From a virus, in the IMG/VR virus record IMGVR_UViG_3300045930_000172, positions 1-27,331 of that record: a DNA stretch of 27,331 nt; one strand, given 5' to 3'. The translations under genes and the position numbers were made by a program. The notes beneath the pieces were generated by a model, which saw only the letters and a program-made list of their open reading frames with translations, was not told the DNA's origin and ran no database searches. This document shows positions 14,470 to 20,472 of this stretch, one piece after another. Within the stretch, counting starts at the first letter, position 1, and each line of letters opens with the position of its first letter.

Positions 14470-14763
14470 CTGCGATCCTTCGGTTAGAACGTTTTTTCGC
14501 TGGCGATTTTCAAAACCTCAGGGCGCTCACGGAAAGGCCCCGCTCCGCTGGCCCGCCGCGCGACTTCTGAGCGGTTTGCACGCCCCCCCTGGCCATGCAG
14601 TCCCACTGCCCCCCGGTTCCCGCTGCAACGCTTTGCAGGAGCTGCGGTTTATTCGCGTCGGTTTTGCTTGAACTGGGCGCTGGCGTGGCCCATATATAGG
14701 CCACTACCCCGGTCCTTTGGCTCATATCTGAGCCGGGCCACCTGAACCAAGAAAGGAAACAAG
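14470..14763. promoter_or_regulatory. Divergent control region with three palindromes
   Basis: This 294-base gap separates the leftward late operon from the rightward cassette. It holds the palindromes CTGCAA-N4-TTGCAG (14623-14638), TGGCC-N8-GGCCA (14686-14703, around a candidate -10 box) and GGCTCA-N4-TGAGCC (14719-14734). Such symmetric sites are typical repressor or activator targets. I see no convincing gene in the gap. Confidence 0.5.
14668..14696 (+). promoter_or_regulatory. Candidate promoter for the rightward cassette
   Basis: TTGAAC (14668-14673), a 17-base spacer and CATATA (14691-14696). The -10 box lies inside the TGGCC-N8-GGCCA palindrome, so a bound regulator could cover it. 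The expected transcript would start near 14703 and carry the GGCTCA/TGAGCC palindrome in its leader. The -10 match is only moderate. Confidence 0.35.
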
Positions 14764-15210
14764 ATGACGACCATTCTCAAAGGCCACACCTCGCCAGAGA
14801 CTGCGTACCTGGTCAGCGACTATCCCTATGGCTTCAAGCTGCGCTGCTCCATCCGCTACTGGATTGAGTATGCACCAAAGAAGGGATTTCGGTTTGTCTC
14901 ACAGACCACCAACCCGAAGCGCGGCAATGTTTGGAACAAGCCCAAGGCTTCCACTTACTGCAAGTTCGGTGGCTGCTTGTTCATCAATGATGAAGGCCAC
15001 GTCACCTGGTCTGGCCTGACTGAATACTGCAACAGCCAGGAGGCACAGGCCTTCCTCAACACCTATGGCGCAGGTGTCCCTGAGGCTGGCTTGCCAGTGC
15101 TGCGCAAGTGGGTTGCTGCCAAGGTGGCCTATGACAGCAATCGCCAGTCAGATGATCCACTCCATGTCGGTCTGCCTGAAGCCCGCAAAGCCTTCAGCGT
15201 GACGGAGTGA
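14764..15210 (+). CDS. Conserved-looking phage/plasmid protein, unknown function
   Basis: 148 aa, ATG 14764 with AAAGGA upstream. The protein is soluble with no signal peptide: 'KGHTSPETAYLVSDYPYGFKLRC', 'GFRFVSQTTNPKRGNVWNKPKASTY', 'WSGLTEYC', 'LPVLRKWVAAKVAYDSNRQ'. I recognise this as a type of protein seen in proteobacterial phages and plasmids, but I know no function. It is the first gene after the candidate promoter. Its stop is close to the ribosome binding site of the next gene, so the two are probably cotranscribed. Dense aromatic and Cys content suggests a compact fold. Confidence 0.75.
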   Translation: MTTILKGHTSPETAYLVSDYPYGFKLRCSIRYWIEYAPKKGFRFVSQTTNPKRGNVWNKPKASTYCKFGGCLFINDEGHVTWSGLTEYCNSQEAQAFLNTYGAGVPEAGLPVLRKWVAAKVAYDSNRQSDDPLHVGLPEARKAFSVTE

Positions 15211-15212
15211 CC

Positions 15213-15533
15213 ATGCGCACCTTCATCACTGCTGCAGCTCTGGCACTGCTGGTGCACTCAGCACAGGCTGCGCCCTTCACCGGCAATGACCTGGTGCAGG
15301 AGTGCGAAGCACAGACTCCGATGTGCACTGGCTTCCTGCTGGGCGTGTCCGACATAGCCCTTCAGCTCAAGGCCGTTTGCGTGCCAGCTGCATCAACCAA
15401 CCAGCTGCGCGCTGTCGTGCTGAGCTATCTGCGAAAAAATCCAAATCGCTGGCATGAGAACGCAGCCAGGCTGGTGCGCTTGGCTCTGCTTGATGCCTGG
15501 CCCTGTTTTGACCTGAGTGAGCCAAAGCCATGA
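15213..15533 (+). CDS. Rap1a/Tai-family-like exported protein
   Basis: 106 aa from ATG 15213, with GGAG five bases before it; a GTG at 15207 overlaps the previous stop but leaves no spacing for that GGAG. Residues 1-20 are a signal peptide (MRTFITAAALALLVHSAQAA), probably cleaved after AQA. The mature part has 'FTGNDLVQECEAQTPMCTGFLLGVSD', 'AVCVPAASTNQLRAVVLSYLRKNP' and 'ENAARLVRLALLDAWPC'. This Cys pattern and the 'C-T-G-F-x-x-G-V-x-D' motif match Rap1a/Tai proteins, known as periplasmic immunity proteins against type VI secretion amidases. In a phage it may protect the host from rivals or act on the envelope. Its stop overlaps the next start (ATGA). Confidence 0.75.
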   Translation: MRTFITAAALALLVHSAQAAPFTGNDLVQECEAQTPMCTGFLLGVSDIALQLKAVCVPAASTNQLRAVVLSYLRKNPNRWHENAARLVRLALLDAWPCFDLSEPKP

Positions 15534-15784
15534 ACATCGACACACCTGAGCTGCCCTGGTTCTCGCAGGGCCTCACACCTGAAACCATCACGCGCTGGCG
15601 CGAGCGCCTGTTCCTGTCACAGCGTGAAGCTGCCAGGAAGCTGGGCTGCTCGCGTGGTGCATTGGCTGGCTGGGAAAGTGGCCAGACCGAAATTCCGCGC
15701 TACATCGGCCTGGCAATGGCAGCCCTGGCCCTTGGCATCGACCCTTGGAAACAGCAAGCCGATGAGAGTGACCAGCATGAGTGA
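15530..15784 (+). CDS. HTH (XRE-type) DNA-binding protein
   Basis: 84 aa, ATG 15530 overlapping the previous stop. Residues about 18-70 form a lambda-repressor-like helix-turn-helix: 'ITRWRERLFLSQREAARKLGCSRGALAGWESGQTEIPRYIGLAMAALAL'. There is no dimerisation or protease domain. Small XRE proteins in this setting usually regulate their own operon or a nearby promoter; the palindromes at 14623-14734 are plausible targets. The end overlaps the next gene by 8 bases. Confidence 0.82.
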   Translation: MNIDTPELPWFSQGLTPETITRWRERLFLSQREAARKLGCSRGALAGWESGQTEIPRYIGLAMAALALGIDPWKQQADESDQHE

Positions 15785-16280
15785 ACAGCAACTGCGCCAG
15801 CTCATCGAGTACGCATCAGGCTTTGCCGAGGGTGTCATGGCCAAGGATGGCTACGTCGCTTCGCTCTGGCACTGTGTCAAGGCAGACGGCCAGCAGATCG
15901 TCACGCCTCATCCTGCAGGCGACAAGGATTTGGCCAACGCGATGATGCGCGCGTTTTTTGATCTGCATGACGTGGTTCGCTACGTCTATTTGGGCGAGGC
16001 CTGGACACTGCTGCAGCCTGAGAGCGAGCAGGCCGTCAATGACTGGATCGCCAAACACGGCAGCCTGAAGGATCACCCGCGCCGCAAGGAGGTGGTGCAG
16101 CTCATGGGCGAGGACAGCGAATGCGGTCAGCACATTTGGTGGCGCGAAATCATCCGGCCCAAAAACCGCAAGCCATATCTTGGGCCGCTCCAGACTTTCC
16201 AGGAGCTGCATCCTGGCAAGCCACTTGAATCCAGAGGCCGCATGGTTGGCATGCTGCCAGTGAGAGGAACGAAGCAATGA
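15777..16280 (+). CDS. Hypothetical protein in the rightward cassette
   Basis: 167 aa from ATG 15777, which overlaps the HTH stop (ATGAGTGA); the frame is open further upstream but inside the HTH gene. I do not recognise a family. The N-terminal half is helical ('EQQLRQLIEYASGFAEGVMAKDGY', 'DKDLANAMMRAFFDLHDVVRYVY'). The middle has 'LLQPESEQAVNDWIAKHGSLKDHPRRKEVVQLMGED', and the C-terminal part is basic ('IIRPKNRKPYLGPLQTFQEL'). No membrane segment or catalytic motif is evident. Coupled translation with two HTH genes suggests an accessory or regulatory role, not a structural one. Confidence 0.65.
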   Translation: MSEQQLRQLIEYASGFAEGVMAKDGYVASLWHCVKADGQQIVTPHPAGDKDLANAMMRAFFDLHDVVRYVYLGEAWTLLQPESEQAVNDWIAKHGSLKDHPRRKEVVQLMGEDSECGQHIWWREIIRPKNRKPYLGPLQTFQELHPGKPLESRGRMVGMLPVRGTKQ

Positions 16281-16783
16281 TGAAAAACAATGACCGTGCC
16301 GCGCTTAAAATGAAGCACTGGCAGCAACATCAAAAGCTGATCAAGTGGCTGACTGCAGCGCGGCGTCGAGCCGGGCTGCGGCAGGTCGATCTCGGCAAGC
16401 AGATGGGCCACAGTCAGGCGTGGATGGCACGCGTCGAGGCTGGCGGTCGCCGCATTGATGTCAACGAATTTTTGATGTTGGCACAGTTGCTGCGCTTTGA
16501 CCCATGCAAGGCTATGCGAAGCATTTCAAGTCTGCTGCTGCTGCTGCTGGCCCTGTCTGCCAGTTCAGCCCTGGCCCAGGGCCAGGTCACGATCTACAAG
16601 CCAGGCGGATCAGTGGCAGGGCGTGCTGTCACAGCACCAGGTGGCGGCACCACGTTCTACGATGCAGGCGGCAACGTGGCAGGCAAGGCCTCCACCAGCC
16701 CCAGCGGCACGACCACGTTCTACGATGCCAGGGGCAACGTGACGGGCCGTGCCGCTTCTGCGCCCAGCTCTGGACGCAAATAG
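16277..16783 (+). CDS. HTH domain fused in frame to a secreted repeat peptide
   Basis: 168 aa, ATG 16277 overlapping the previous stop. Residues about 20-78 are an XRE-type helix-turn-helix ('KWLTAARRRAGLRQVDLGKQMGHSQAWMARVEAGGRR'). At Met80 (ATG 16514) a classical signal peptide begins, MRSISSLLLLLLALSASSAL, followed by A-Q. Then come three related units of about 20 residues ('TIYKPGGSVAGRA', 'TTFYDAGGNVAGKA', 'TTFYDARGNVTGRA'). Such secreted repeat peptides are common as stand-alone rhizobial proteins. An internal signal peptide behind a DNA-binding domain makes little sense as one product. Likely explanations are a lost HTH stop codon or a second product from the ATG at 16514. No strong ribosome binding site is seen before that ATG. 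Confidence 0.65.
   Translation: MMKNNDRAALKMKHWQQHQKLIKWLTAARRRAGLRQVDLGKQMGHSQAWMARVEAGGRRIDVNEFLMLAQLLRFDPCKAMRSISSLLLLLLALSASSALAQGQVTIYKPGGSVAGRAVTAPGGGTTFYDAGGNVAGKASTSPSGTTTFYDARGNVTGRAASAPSSGRK
16649..16728 (+). repeat. Short direct repeat coding TTFYDA units
   Basis: The 17-base word ACCACGTTCTACGATGC occurs at 16649-16665 and again at 16712-16728, a 63-base period (21 codons). It encodes the repeated TTFYDA motif and shows recent internal duplication in the secreted part of the fused gene. Confidence 0.7.
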
Positions 16784-16830
16784 AACTGTTCGCTATAACG
16801 CCGCCGTTCAGGTGGAATACATCCCCCTTG

Positions 16831-16857
16831 CCCCGGCCTTGTGCCGGGGCTTTTTTT
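16831..16857 (+). terminator. Strong intrinsic terminator of the rightward cassette
   Basis: CCCCGGC (16831-16837) pairs with GCCGGGG (16843-16849) across a five-base loop and is followed by C and seven T (16851-16857). It lies 48 bases after the stop codon at 16783 and just before the end of the convergent membrane-protein gene. Confidence 0.88.
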
Positions 16858-17146
16858 ATATCCGTGGGAAGCGCGGCAAGCCTGAGCCGATCAGGCAGCT
16901 GAGCAGCATGAAGATCAGCCACAGCACGAAAATCATGATGACTGCCCACACGATGATGTTGAGAGCTGCTGCAACGAAGCCCAGCAGACCGCCGCCAGAC
17001 GGTGCAGCTGCAAAGGTCGGCGGCCAGAACGGTCCTGCAGCACCACCCAGGGCCGAAATCAGCAGACGCAGCAGGGCCACCACTGCGATCAGCACGATGA
17101 CGTAGATCGCAACGTCATACCAAAACGCCAGCGACAGGCAGGCCAT
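16856..17146 (-). CDS. Small two-helix membrane protein (holin candidate)
   Basis: 96 aa from ATG 17146, with GGAGG five bases upstream. The frame continues upstream to 17395 but without coding character. Two hydrophobic helices are clear: residues about 8-30 ('YDVAIYVIVLIAVVALLRLLI') and about 54-88 ('LGFVAAALNIIVWAVIMIFVLWLIFMLLSCLIG'), linked by a Gly/Pro-rich loop. The C-terminus is short and basic (PRFPRI). Size and topology suit a holin, but no endolysin or spanin lies nearby, so this is only a possibility. Similar small membrane proteins of unknown role occur in rhizobial genomes. It has its own promoter-like site and a hairpin in its leader. Confidence 0.6.
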   Translation of the reverse strand: MACLSLAFWYDVAIYVIVLIAVVALLRLLISALGGAAGPFWPPTFAAAPSGGGLLGFVAAALNIIVWAVIMIFVLWLIFMLLSCLIGSGLPRFPRI

Positions 17147-17163
17147 GTGAACCTCCATGCGCA

Positions 17164-17199
17164 AATCGACCGCGCTAGGGGGGCCATGCGCGGCCGATT
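17164..17199 (-). promoter_or_regulatory. Hairpin in the leader of the membrane-protein gene
   Basis: On the minus strand AATCGGCCGCGC (17199-17188) pairs with GCGCGGTCGATT (17175-17164): 12 pairs counting one G-U, with a 12-base loop. It ends 17 bases before the start codon and just before the GGAGG. There is no T run, so translational control or RNA stability is more likely than termination. Confidence 0.5.
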
Positions 17200-17281
17200 C
17201 GGGGTTCTGCTTTGAGGGTAACGTGCGCAGCTTCAGCTGAGAGGGGAAAGACTCACACTGATGGCCGCGCCCGTGCGCGCG

Positions 17282-17310
17282 ATAGAGCAACCAAAAAAAT
17301 CTTTTGTCAA
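17282..17310 (-). promoter_or_regulatory. Candidate promoter for the membrane-protein gene
   Basis: TTGACA (17310-17305), a 17-base spacer and CTCTAT (17287-17282) on the minus strand. The -35 box is a perfect sigma-70 match; the -10 is moderate. The leader of about 130 bases carries the 12-pair hairpin. The site overlaps the stop codon of the gene upstream. Confidence 0.45.
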
Positions 17311-17951
17311 CGGTGCTGACCTGGCAGCAGCGGAAAAATCTTCGGCAGCAGTGCGGCGCCGAAGCTGGTGACGTCACCCTGCAGCACTGCAACAAAAACG
17401 ACGCGGCGCAAGCGCGCTCTGGCTTCTGCGTAGCTCATGTAGCGCCCATGCTGCTTGGCTTCTAAGCGCCATTCCCGAAATCCGCGGTTGAACCACGACA
17501 GCTCACCTGACGCATTCGCGGCCTCGATTATTTTCTGCACCTCGGTGACAGCAATGCGCACGCGCTGCATCACCACGCTATGCGGCGTCATCTGGACACC
17601 CATGCGCTGCGCGGCCTCCGCGATCGCTTGGATGGAAGGCCCGCAGGAGGCGGTGAGGATCCGCCTGGCTATGTCTGCATCGTCGACCCAGCTGGCCCAG
17701 CTCAACCGCCAGGCCAGGTGCTGACGGCGCAACTCCAGCATGGTGCGGCGCAAATCCCGCGACACGCCACTGCGGCGTTCGATGTGATTGCCTTCGCAAT
17801 CGGCAATGTAGATCGCGGCCACCTCTGCTGCGATCAGGTATTCACGCAGCGTGCCGCGTGGCAGTTCAGGCTCAGAACACCGGGGAACGCTCGCGGCGTA
17901 GCGAGCGGGCGATGATGCTGCAGCCCTTGTCGTGGTTGTGCCTCCAGGCAT
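17307..17951 (-). CDS. Degraded GIY-YIG-like nuclease-domain protein
   Basis: Up to 214 aa. 'AAIYIADCEGNHIERRSGVSRDLRRTMLELRRQHLAWRLSWASWVDD' resembles a GIY-YIG/T5orf172 domain: the Y-I strand, then a short loop, G-V-S-x-D-x-x-R and a helix. The usual catalytic Tyr and Glu are not clearly kept, so it may be inactive. The second half is helical, with 'ASGELSWFNRGFREWRLEAKQHGRYMSYAEARARLRR' near the end, a pattern I associate with rhizobial proteins of this kind. The start is uncertain: ATG 17951 is used here, ATG 18011 is possible, and a GTG at 17822 would avoid most of the overlap with the DUF6362-like gene. No good ribosome binding site favours any of them. Confidence 0.5.
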   Translation of the reverse strand: MPGGTTTTRAAASSPARYAASVPRCSEPELPRGTLREYLIAAEVAAIYIADCEGNHIERRSGVSRDLRRTMLELRRQHLAWRLSWASWVDDADIARRILTASCGPSIQAIAEAAQRMGVQMTPHSVVMQRVRIAVTEVQKIIEAANASGELSWFNRGFREWRLEAKQHGRYMSYAEARARLRRVVFVAVLQGDVTSFGAALLPKIFPLLPGQHR

Positions 17952-18342
17952 CAGGATGACCGCCGAACCTTCTGGAAACCCAGCCTGCGTCACGGTCCAG
18001 GCTATGCGCAAATGCGACCCAATTCACGGCACGCACCAGGCACAGATCACTGGTCAGGAATTGCATCGGCCAATACAGCGCCAGTTCCATGCGCGTGATG
18101 TCGCGATAGCTCGGCAGCATGCGGATGTAGTTTTGCTGCTGCTGCGTGCGCTCCAGTTCACCCTGCTCAGCCTGGTGCAGCAGGTCCTCGAACTCGTAGC
18201 AGTAGGCAGGCCAGCAGCCGGATTTTTTGCTGATGCCTCCAGTGGGGAGGAGGCGCAGCGTGCGCAATGCCTCCACCAGGCGGCAGCTCACATGGCCGCC
18301 TGACCACCTGGACGGAGCCTCGTCCAACAGCTCGAGCAGCAC
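17872..18342 (-). CDS. DUF6362-like protein
   Basis: 156 aa from a GTG at 18342; no strong ribosome binding site, so the start may lie some codons later. The order 'SCRLVEALRTLRLLP' (about 19-33), 'SGCWPAYCYEFEDLL' (about 41-55), 'PSYRDITRMELALYWPMQFL' and 'LVRAVNWVAFAHSLDRDAGWVSRRFGGHPDAWRHNHDKGCSIIARSL' fits DUF6362. In that family a conserved L-E-E-A-x-R-T-L-R-x-L-P start is followed by a helical, DNA-binding-looking C-terminus. Such proteins are frequent in alphaproteobacterial phages; their function is unknown. It follows a 331-base gap containing a large inverted repeat. Confidence 0.65.
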   Translation of the reverse strand: MLLELLDEAPSRWSGGHVSCRLVEALRTLRLLPTGGISKKSGCWPAYCYEFEDLLHQAEQGELERTQQQQNYIRMLPSYRDITRMELALYWPMQFLTSDLCLVRAVNWVAFAHSLDRDAGWVSRRFGGHPDAWRHNHDKGCSIIARSLRRERSPVF

Positions 18343-18673
18343 TGTTCAAGCATCCGAGGCGCACACGCACTGTGTTCGTACCGGCTCCGGGTTCCAGTGT
18401 CCACGACCGAGCATTCACAAAAACGGAACCTCTTTCTGTTCCCTCCTCCAACTGCTGCTGCTGATGCCGACAGGTTGCTGGCTTTCCGAGGAAGGACTCT
18501 GGAGGGGGTGGGAGACGTATCACCACACACCCCTATAGTGTGTGTGTGTGGTGTTACGTTCTCCCCCACCAGTCCCTCGGAGCCACCTTCTGATCAGGCC
18601 AGCTGTAACTTGTAACAGTGCAAAAGTTTTAATGCCGGGTGGGGCTTAGTGATTTCGTAACTGGCCGTCACGG
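18343..18673. other. Non-coding gap with a large inverted repeat
   Basis: No convincing gene lies in these 331 bases. They hold the 107-bp inverted repeat (18479-18585), a smaller one GGAAC-N8-GTTCC (18425-18442), and a TGTAAC direct repeat near 18603-18616. The gap separates the ATPase gene from the DUF6362-like gene on the same strand, so a promoter, RNA-processing site or replication element could be here. Confidence 0.5.
18479..18585. repeat. 107-bp imperfect inverted repeat with (GT)n centre
   Basis: TGGCT...CCGAG...GGACT at the left end (18479-18498) pairs with AGTCC-CTCGG-AGCCA at the right end (18571-18585). The core arm at 18507-18530 pairs with 18544-18570 (CACCACACAC against GTGTGTGGTG, then GGTGGGAGA against TCTCCCCCACC with small bulges). 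The centre is CCCCTATAG followed by GT repeats. No T run follows on either strand, so it is not an ordinary terminator. Confidence 0.75.
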
Positions 18674-19807
18674 TCAGTCCAGGTCGAGGCGTTCCTGGTC
18701 CTCCAAATCGGTAACATCGGGGTCATTTTCGGCCTTGCTGTAACCCGCAAGTTTTTTGGCCTCCTCCACCCCCTTTTTGGTGAGCTGGAACCGGCCTCGG
18801 AACTTGTTGACCATCTTGCCAGCCTCCAGGCGCTTCAGGGTCCGGTTGACCTGCATGCGATAGGGCTGGCCCTTGGCAGCACCGCTCTGCTGGAACCAGC
18901 CCAGCGTCTTGGCCAGGTCGGCCTGGGAGGCCTCGGCATTGGCAGGGTCAGCCAGGGCCACCAGCACCTGGTCCTCGCGCTCCCTGGTGGCCTTGGCTAT
19001 GGCCTGGGAACTGTCATCACTGATGGCGCTTGCCACCACGGTCGGCATCGCGCGGCCCTTGGCATCGCGCAGCTGGTCGACCGTCACCTCCTTCAGCTCG
19101 AAATTCACCGGGCTGAAATCAGCACCACGGAATTTGCCCTGCCAGTGCAGCTCGATGTTGCTCTCGCTCATCTTGGCGGACAGGTTGCCGTCAACCTCGG
19201 CCAGGTAGGCACCGCCGCCGCGCGGGATCAGGTCATCATCCGAGGCACGCTTGACCGGATGGCAGGCTGCTAGCGTGGTCGGTCCTCCAGGCATGTCGCA
19301 CAGCCTGCGCAGCAGCCTGGCGTGTGCGCCATTCTGCACGTTGTCGTTCTCATCCTTGCCTTCAAAAAAAGCTGCGCTGGTGTCCACGAAGATCGCGACC
19401 ACCTCACCCATCCAGTGAATTTCGGTGCGCACCTCCTCCAGCAATTTGGACAGGGTGAACACGCCTGGAATGAAATTCACGTCGATGTGGTCCACGTCAA
19501 AGCCAACGGTCTGTGACATGGCGATCCAGCGCATGCGCACGTCATTGTCATTCTCGCCAGCCAGGTAGAGCACGCGCCCCTTCTGCACATCGCGGCCGAG
19601 CAGTGGCCGCCCTAGCGCGATGTGAGCTGCCATCAGCAGCATGATTGCCGTCTTGCCCGCTCCAGTCTTGCCGGTGAGGCTGTAGAAAAATCGGCGCTGC
19701 AGGATGCCGTCGAACAGGTATTCAGGCGGCACGAAGCCGCGCACGAAGGCTGAGCTGGTCAGGATGCGCCGCTTAAAGCGCACAATCTTTTCGTCATCGT
19801 CGGCCAT
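18674..19807 (-). CDS. RecA-fold ATPase, RepA/DnaB-helicase-like, with winged-helix end
   Basis: 377 aa from ATG 19807, with AGGGG eight bases upstream; the frame is open to 19870. Walker A is 'GKTGAGKT' (46-53) and Walker B 'VVAIFVD' (136-142), followed by 'ACHPVKRASDDDLIPRGGGAYLAEVDG', typical of AAA_25/RepA-type hexameric helicases of plasmids and phages. Residues about 270-360 form a winged-helix DNA-binding part ('ASQADLAKTLGWFQQSG', 'RTLKRLEAGKMVNKFRGRFQLTKKG'). The end is acidic. It probably acts as replicative helicase or initiator ATPase. It lies last in the run of replication genes and overlaps the preceding small gene by 14 bases. Confidence 0.85.
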   Translation of the reverse strand: MADDDEKIVRFKRRILTSSAFVRGFVPPEYLFDGILQRRFFYSLTGKTGAGKTAIMLLMAAHIALGRPLLGRDVQKGRVLYLAGENDNDVRMRWIAMSQTVGFDVDHIDVNFIPGVFTLSKLLEEVRTEIHWMGEVVAIFVDTSAAFFEGKDENDNVQNGAHARLLRRLCDMPGGPTTLAACHPVKRASDDDLIPRGGGAYLAEVDGNLSAKMSESNIELHWQGKFRGADFSPVNFELKEVTVDQLRDAKGRAMPTVVASAISDDSSQAIAKATREREDQVLVALADPANAEASQADLAKTLGWFQQSGAAKGQPYRMQVNRTLKRLEAGKMVNKFRGRFQLTKKGVEEAKKLAGYSKAENDPDVTDLEDQERLDLD

Positions 19808-20051
19808 CAACGAACCCCTGAGCGATGATGCCTTGAACGAAATCGGTGCCGTGCACCTCCACCAGGTCATGCGCTAGCGCAATCTCAAACAGACCAGAGG
19901 CAATGCGGCTTCGCAAATGCTCTGGCAGCTCAGCAGCCATCTGCTTGGCTTCCAGGTAGAGTGCCTCGATCCTGGCCAGCGACACGGCGCGCCTGGCCGC
20001 CGTCATGCGCTCCAAAAAAACAGCAATGTCGCCCGCCTCGCTGGCGTCCAT
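19794..20051 (-). CDS. Small helical protein in the replication operon, unknown
   Basis: 85 aa, ATG 20051 with GAGG upstream. Fully helical and soluble: 'GDIAVFLERMTAARRAVSLARIEALYLEAKQMAAEL' then 'LRSRIASGLFEIALAHDLVEVHG'. No family is recognised. It overlaps the start of the ATPase gene by 14 bases, so the two are translationally coupled. It may be a helicase partner, but nothing in the sequence proves it. Confidence 0.65.
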   Translation of the reverse strand: MDASEAGDIAVFLERMTAARRAVSLARIEALYLEAKQMAAELPEHLRSRIASGLFEIALAHDLVEVHGTDFVQGIIAQGFVDGRR

Positions 20052-20058
20052 TGCTGCC

Positions 20059-20472
20059 TCAACCTAATTCGGGACGCAGGCGGCCACCGTGAGGCTTGTC
20101 GCCGGTGACCGCCTGGCCCTTTCCGACCGAGCGTGTTGCGGATCGGTCGTACCTTTGAATGCTGCTGCTGACGCGCTTGAGGCGATAGCGTGCATAGAGG
20201 CCGCGCGGTGAGCTGATGATGCGAACGCCAGTGTCCTCCAGCTTGTCGTTCATCTGCATGATGTGAGTGCGCAGAATGTTCATGCCGGACTTGCAGTTGC
20301 GCGTTGCCATCACGGCTTCGTAGAGCGTGGGGCCATCAATGCCATCAGCTCCAGCGCGCTTGAGCAGATCGAACAGCCTGGCCTTGATCGGCCCCAGCGA
20401 CACGCCCAGCCGATGATGGACCATGAGCTGGTCGCAGTAGGGACAGCGGTCGCGGCGTTCGTCACGCAACAT
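20059..20472 (-). CDS. Zinc-ribbon and winged-helix DNA-binding protein
   Basis: 137 aa, ATG 20472, overlapping the previous gene by 11 bases. It opens with 'RDERRDRCPYCDQLM', one C-x2-C pair of a small Zn-binding knuckle. Residues about 23-100 read 'LGVSLGPIKARLFDLLKRAGADGIDGPTLYEAV ... MNILRTHIMQMNDKLEDTGVRIISSPRGLYARYRL', a winged helix of the response-regulator C-terminal type. The 'G-x-x-L-x-P-x-K-A-x-x-x-D' pattern is frequent in phage proteins of alphaproteobacteria. The tail is basic. A role in replication control or transcription is inferred from the fold and neighbours. Confidence 0.6.
   Translation of the reverse strand: MLRDERRDRCPYCDQLMVHHRLGVSLGPIKARLFDLLKRAGADGIDGPTLYEAVMATRNCKSGMNILRTHIMQMNDKLEDTGVRIISSPRGLYARYRLKRVSSSIQRYDRSATRSVGKGQAVTGDKPHGGRLRPELG

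Noticed and set aside
14510-14725. Minus-strand 71-codon open frame in the divergent control region
   Set aside because: No ribosome binding site, unusual composition, and it runs through the palindromes; kept as non-coding.
16831-16857. Bidirectional terminator serving the convergent membrane-protein gene too
   Set aside because: On the minus strand the stem is not followed by a T run, so only the plus direction is supported.
16856-17395. Longer 179-aa form of the membrane protein
   Set aside because: The extra N-terminal part overlaps the promoter, leader hairpin and the gene upstream; GGAGG points to ATG 17146.
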